A stretch of 64,000 nt of DNA, from contig JAAWHU010000002.1 of assembly GCA_022796015.1 (NCBI GenBank), positions 24,557 through 88,556 of the forward strand, in the 5' to 3' direction. The notes under the pieces are model-generated. The model made no database searches. It saw nothing but the letters and a program-made list of their open reading frames with translations, and was not told where the DNA came from. The position numbers were made by a program, and so were the translations under genes. This document shows, in pieces, positions 63,759 to 64,000 of this stretch (positions are counted from its first letter, which is position 1; the number at the start of each line of letters is the position of its first letter). The DNA is from Hungatella sp. (GTDB lineage Bacteria > Bacillota > Clostridia > Lachnospirales > Lachnospiraceae).

Positions 63759-64000
63759 CTGTCCCTCCGAGTGTGTCAATAAAGGCACAAAAAATTTGAC
63801 TGAAACTCAGAAATTATGCATTATCTTCCAATTATAAATCTATTTTTACAGAATTTTGTCTTGCATTACGAGGTTTTTGTACATATATACATATTCTAAA
63901 ACCATTTGAATAATTATATAAAAGTTGTTATTATATCAATAAATGTCATTAGATTTTTAGTCCATATGTTCTGTTTCTATTGGTTCTCAACATTTCCCAT

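Noticed and set aside
1..64000. CRISPR arrays, tRNA and rRNA genes
   Set aside because: No regularly spaced direct repeats and no conserved tRNA or rRNA segments were seen on reading; a tRNAscan/Infernal run would settle it.

Overview
The window looks like the chromosome of a motile, anaerobic, low-to-mid-GC Firmicute of the Lachnospiraceae (Clostridium cluster XIVa type). The reasons are the B. subtilis-style chemotaxis genes, short flagellins with sigma-D-like promoters (GCCGATAT/GCCGATAA), strong AGGAGG ribosome sites with occasional GTG/TTG starts, a DUF3798-type lipoprotein, Rpn-type PD-(D/E)XK proteins and TPR glycosyltransferases beside flagellin. No rRNA, tRNA or CRISPR array was seen.

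Layout. 1-837: 5' part of a lipoprotein gene. 1092-6490: three chemoreceptor genes on the minus strand, ending in a clear terminator. 6827-12547: divergent plus-strand cheA-cheW-cheR-cheB and a membrane-anchored C39-like peptidase; both arms start from a 336-bp intergenic region with a sigma-D-like -10 on each strand. 12676-14028: a glycosyltransferase (GT2-TPR). 14093-21424: five-gene minus-strand defence island made of two N6-DNA methylases, a long specificity subunit, an AAA/ABC-type ATPase and an HNH nuclease, with no HsdR. 21421-28355: four more GT2-TPR paralogues, one fused to a CgeB-like glycosyltransferase. 28528-30435: two flagellins. The glycosyltransferases probably decorate flagellin. 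Three related nested inverted-repeat elements sit between the glycosyltransferase genes and at the edge of the defence island.

30611-41714 is mixed: an Rpn-like protein, a D,D-carboxypeptidase, a polysaccharide deacetylase, a substrate-binding lipoprotein coupled to a 1312-aa hybrid histidine kinase, and a peroxide-stress pair (bcp-yaaA).

41897-61667 is the most unusual part: eleven tightly packed minus-strand genes (19.8 kb). They encode a large tubulin-like GTPase, a probable degenerate tubulin-like partner, a TRAFAC-type GTPase with zinc ribbons, a GAP1-like GTPase-associated protein, three von Willebrand A proteins placed at or outside the membrane, several membrane proteins of unknown family and a zinc-ribbon/YARHG protein. 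An XRE regulator lies just upstream. I read it as one membrane-spanning NTPase machine, plausibly a conflict/defence or envelope system of the GTPase-vWA class predicted from comparative genomics; its function is inferred.

62153-63758 is a graveyard of transposase and Rpn fragments. 63789-64000 is AT-rich and I see nothing in it.
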